From assembly GCA_038203615.1 (NCBI GenBank), contig JBBRDU010000004.1:11940-75939 (forward strand): 64,000 bases of DNA, written 5' to 3'. The translations under genes were made by a program, and so were the position numbers. Origin of the DNA: JBBRDU01 sp038203615 (GTDB taxonomy: Bacteria; Verrucomicrobiota; Verrucomicrobiia; Chthoniobacterales; UBA10450). This document shows positions 61,623 to 64,000 of the stretch, one piece after another (positions within the stretch are counted from its first letter, which is position 1; the number at the start of each line of letters is the position of its first letter). The notes under the pieces were generated by a model. That model did no database searches. It was not told the origin of the DNA and saw nothing but the letters and a program-made list of their open reading frames with translations.

Positions 61623-62897
61623 TCAGAGTTGATCGCGGATGATCTTAAAGACGGCCGTGTTGTCGAGCGAGCCTTGGACCGCTTCGCTTCCTGGCCCATT
61701 TCCGAGGGCCAGGACATCATCCACCGTGGTGAGCGCGGCCTGGTCGTAAACGGCGGCGGGTTCGAGATACTCCGGTGACATTTCGGTTTGCTCCCCGAAA
61801 GTGGGGGCGGGGGAGGTTCGCGGGCTGCCATAGGAGCGGGATCCGTGGGGCCCGGTCGCCCAGGTTAGCCAGGGCTGACCGCCCGAATTCAAACCAAGCA
61901 GCGCGATGCCGCTGTCTTTGCGGAAGGGAAAGCCATTCAGGCTCAACCCGCCCACGGCCACATCTCCGCATACCACAACCGTGCAGCGCGGTCCGCCGTA
62001 GCGGCGCGCCGTCGCCACCGCGCGATCGAGCTCGATGGTTTCGGCGAGCGTTCGCTCCGCCATGTTCTCCCGGGCGGCTTTGCCCATGAGGCTGGCGTCC
62101 ACCACCAGTAAATATCCGCCCGCGTTGTATTGCAGGAGTTCGACCGCGCGCCGCACCATGTCGGAAAGCGCGGGCTGATCTTTCCTGGCTTCCAGTTGAT
62201 TGGTGAATGCCATTTCGGCATTGGCAAAAGCGCCGAGCAATTTTGGACGACGCCAGGCCGGGAAACCCTCCAGCTCTGCTCTGGTCCGGAGGAGGTCAAA
62301 GCCGTTGCGCCGTAACTCGAGCAACAAATCCCGGTCGTCGGCGCGCTCGCCCCCTTTTGCCTGGGGCAAAAAATGAGCGACACCGCCGCCCATGGCTACA
62401 TCCACCGGCCGTTTGCTGGCAAACTCCGCCGCAATCGCGTCAGCATCGTCCGCGTCTGTCCGGTGAGCGTAAAACGCAGCGCAGGTCGCGTTCGTCAATT
62501 GGCCATCGGTAATAAGCCCGGTGGCGCGACCCCGTGCCCGGGCCAGCTCGATCAGATTCGTTAGGGCCTTGTTCTCATCGTCGAGAGCCACGGCGCGATT
62601 ATTCACTTTCGTGCCCGTCGCCAGCGCGGTCGCGGCCGCGGCCTGATCGGGGGCGGCAAAGTCCTTGGAATAGTTGGAGAGCAAGGCCAGGTGCGGCAAC
62701 GAGTCGAGCGCGAGTTTGGCATCGGCCCCGCCCGCGTAGAGGCGGGCCGAGGCCAGCCGTTGCGGGGCCAGTCCTTCGCCGATGAAGAGAATAATTCCGA
62801 AAGGTTTTTGCACGACCCAGTGCTGAAAATAGAGAATGCCCAGGGCGATGAAGACCAGCAGGCAGAACAGCGCGAGCAGTTGGTTGCGCCATTTCAT
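61623..62897 (-). CDS. Alkaline-phosphatase-superfamily protein lacking catalytic residues (putative pseudoenzyme)
   Basis: From the ATG at 62897 it has ~424 residues with an N-terminal membrane anchor (LLALFCLLVFIALGILYF). The fold is alkaline-phosphatase-like: IILFIGEGLAP, then ATALATGTKVNNRAVALD, NATCAAFYAH, and CTVVVCGDVAVGG. The catalytic Ser of D-S-A is replaced by Gln (PDQAAAAT, Gln ~85). The GDG metal Asp is Glu (~41), and the DHxTGG metal His is Val. Seen: substitutions. Inferred: catalytically inactive. It is divergent from gpmI, a member of the same superfamily, ~90 bp away. Confidence 0.75.
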   Translation of the reverse strand: MKWRNQLLALFCLLVFIALGILYFQHWVVQKPFGIILFIGEGLAPQRLASARLYAGGADAKLALDSLPHLALLSNYSKDFAAPDQAAAATALATGTKVNNRAVALDDENKALTNLIELARARGRATGLITDGQLTNATCAAFYAHRTDADDADAIAAEFASKRPVDVAMGGGVAHFLPQAKGGERADDRDLLLELRRNGFDLLRTRAELEGFPAWRRPKLLGAFANAEMAFTNQLEARKDQPALSDMVRRAVELLQYNAGGYLLVVDASLMGKAARENMAERTLAETIELDRAVATARRYGGPRCTVVVCGDVAVGGLSLNGFPFRKDSGIALLGLNSGGQPWLTWATGPHGSRSYGSPRTSPAPTFGEQTEMSPEYLEPAAVYDQAALTTVDDVLALGNGPGSEAVQGSLDNTAVFKIIRDQL

Positions 62898-62983
62898 GCT
62901 GGCGATGTAGATGCCCGGCTTCCTCGTTGTCAACGAAAGAACCGCTTGTTCGCGGTCGCAATCGTCGCCACAGTTTCGCCACC

Positions 62984-64000
62984 ATGGCAGGCCCCGTAAT
63001 GCTTTTGATCCGAGACGGCTGGGGAATTAATCCAGGCGGTCCCGCCCAGGCGGAAAAAAACGGCGATGCCACCCTGCTGGCGCGCACGCCATTCCACGAA
63101 AAACTCCATGCTCAATATCCGGTGGGGCGGTTGAGCGCGAGCGGGCTCGATGTCGGATTACCGGAAGGGCAGATGGGCAACTCCGAAGTGGGCCATCTCA
63201 ACCTCGGAGCCGGCCGCGTTGTCTACCAGGATCTGACGCGCATTAACAAGGCGATCGCGGATGGAGATCTGGCGCGCAACACACCGTTACAGACGGCTCT
63301 GGCCGCGGCGCGGGGACACCGCTTGCATTTGCTCGGCCTGGTTTCGGACGGCGGGGTGCACAGCCACTATCTGCACCTGGTCGCTCTGGCCAACGCCGCC
63401 CGGGCCGCCGGCGTGGACCAGATTCTGGTGCATGCTTTCACCGACGGTCGCGACGCCTCCCCCACGGGCGGCGCGCAGTGTCTCGAAAAATGTGCGCAGC
63501 AGTTAAGGGAAAGCAGCGCGAAAATCGTGACGGTGGTAGGACGATATTTTGCCATGGACCGCGACCGGCGCTGGGATCGGACGAAAAAGGCGTGGGACGC
63601 AGTCGTGCTCGGACACGGCGAACTTTGTCCGTCTTCTCCGAGCGCGGCCCTCGAGCGCCACTACAGCGGCGGCGAGACGGACGAATTCATGCCGCCGCTC
63701 ATTTTTGCTTTGCCCGACGAAAGACGAGTCCGCGACGGCGACACGGTTTTGTTTTTCAACTTCAGGGCCGACCGCGCCCGGCAACTCTCCCAGGCTTTTC
63801 TCGTTCCCGATTTTAAGGGATTCGACCGCGAGGGCTCCCGCCCTCAGGTCCATTTTGTGACTCTGACCCAGTACGACGTGACGTATCCTTCGTCTTTTAT
63901 TTTCGCTCCGGAAGAGCTCGTCCATATCCTTGGGGAGGTCGTCAGCGCAGCCGGGAAGTCGCAGTTACGCATCGCCGAGACCGAGAAATATCCGCATGTC
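62984..64000 (+). CDS. gpmI: 2,3-bisphosphoglycerate-independent phosphoglycerate mutase (3' end outside window)
   Basis: GpmI interconverts 3- and 2-phosphoglycerate in glycolysis/gluconeogenesis with two Mn ions. The frame opens at an ATG at 62984 and is still open at the window end (339 codons of ~510). LLIRDGWGINPGG is the first metal site, MGNSEVGHLNLGAGRVV carries the phospho-Ser, and GLVSDGGVHSH, HAFTDGRDASP and FFNFRADRARQLSQAF follow. AETEKYPHV is the last visible motif. It is divergent from the pseudo-phosphatase gene. Confidence 0.96.
   Translation, partial: MAGPVMLLIRDGWGINPGGPAQAEKNGDATLLARTPFHEKLHAQYPVGRLSASGLDVGLPEGQMGNSEVGHLNLGAGRVVYQDLTRINKAIADGDLARNTPLQTALAAARGHRLHLLGLVSDGGVHSHYLHLVALANAARAAGVDQILVHAFTDGRDASPTGGAQCLEKCAQQLRESSAKIVTVVGRYFAMDRDRRWDRTKKAWDAVVLGHGELCPSSPSAALERHYSGGETDEFMPPLIFALPDERRVRDGDTVLFFNFRADRARQLSQAFLVPDFKGFDREGSRPQVHFVTLTQYDVTYPSSFIFAPEELVHILGEVVSAAGKSQLRIAETEKYPHV

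Overview
The window is a GC-rich, densely coded chromosomal segment. Its gene content points to the PVC superphylum, most likely a soil-type Verrucomicrobium of the Chthoniobacterales/Spartobacteria kind (inference). The clues are folP directly joined to cdaA, a HemQ-type chlorite dismutase, separate coaB and coaC, a chlamydia-like left-handed beta-helix protein, a PUR-type protein, and many dispersed palindromic repeats. No rRNA, CRISPR array, transposase, phage gene or classical defence system is visible. Nearly everything is housekeeping or envelope metabolism.

Layout. 0-3.4 kb: end of an exopolysaccharide module (O-antigen-ligase/TPR protein, then a membrane glycosyltransferase). 3.4-11.2 kb: ppdK, a PUR-domain protein, rnr, then divergent folP-cdaA with an overlapping 48-residue CdaR-like membrane peptide, and a SprT-like metalloprotease. 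11.5-14.6 kb: rodA, scpA, an SDR protein and a small conserved-looking protein. 14.7-20.1 kb (mostly minus strand): xseB-dxs-ABC ATPase and gcvT-gcvH, with a receiver-domain protein on the other strand. 20.2-22.1 kb: rhomboid-like protein, hemQ and tRNA-Ser. 22.5-31.5 kb: two minus-strand operons, suhB-like/ispF/cysS/beta-helix protein and mutY-trpB-yicC-gmk-coaC-coaB, the latter ending in a 21-residue Lys/Ala-only peptide and a strong terminator. 32-38 kb: rnhC, a DUF4388 protein with a coiled-coil partner, HU, and a dCache hybrid histidine kinase. 38-45 kb: glycosyltransferase, L,D-transpeptidase, rpsT, and pdhA-pdhB-pdhC. 45-50.6 kb: dgt, a LON-domain protein, and an inserted GT39 gene flanked by direct duplications of the aroD/LON junction. 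50.7-64 kb: sugar transferase, ribE, a large TonB-dependent receptor, a TMTC-like TPR protein, a transglutaminase-like protein, a discoidin-like secreted protein, an apparently catalytically dead alkaline-phosphatase homologue, and the start of gpmI.

Themes. Envelope and exopolysaccharide functions recur (Wzy/WaaL-like, GT39, TMTC-like, polyprenyl sugar transferase, cellulose-synthase-like GT2, RodA, L,D-transpeptidase). c-di-AMP synthesis is linked to folate synthesis. Pyruvate metabolism is represented by ppdK, pdhABC and gpmI.

The most interesting items are: (1) a truncated CdaR/YbbR-like membrane micropeptide encoded out of frame over the end of cdaA; (2) a 21-residue polycation ORF with a strong ribosome binding site and its own terminator; (3) several families of palindromic repeats, two copies of which lie inside pdhA and pdhC and are translated; (4) the GT39 insertion flanked by about 230-bp direct repeats, with decay of one aroD tail and loss of the LON ATG; (5) a tRNA-Ser 3'-end duplication resembling an att scar; (6) the alkaline-phosphatase pseudoenzyme. 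All assignments come from reading motifs. No database search was possible.
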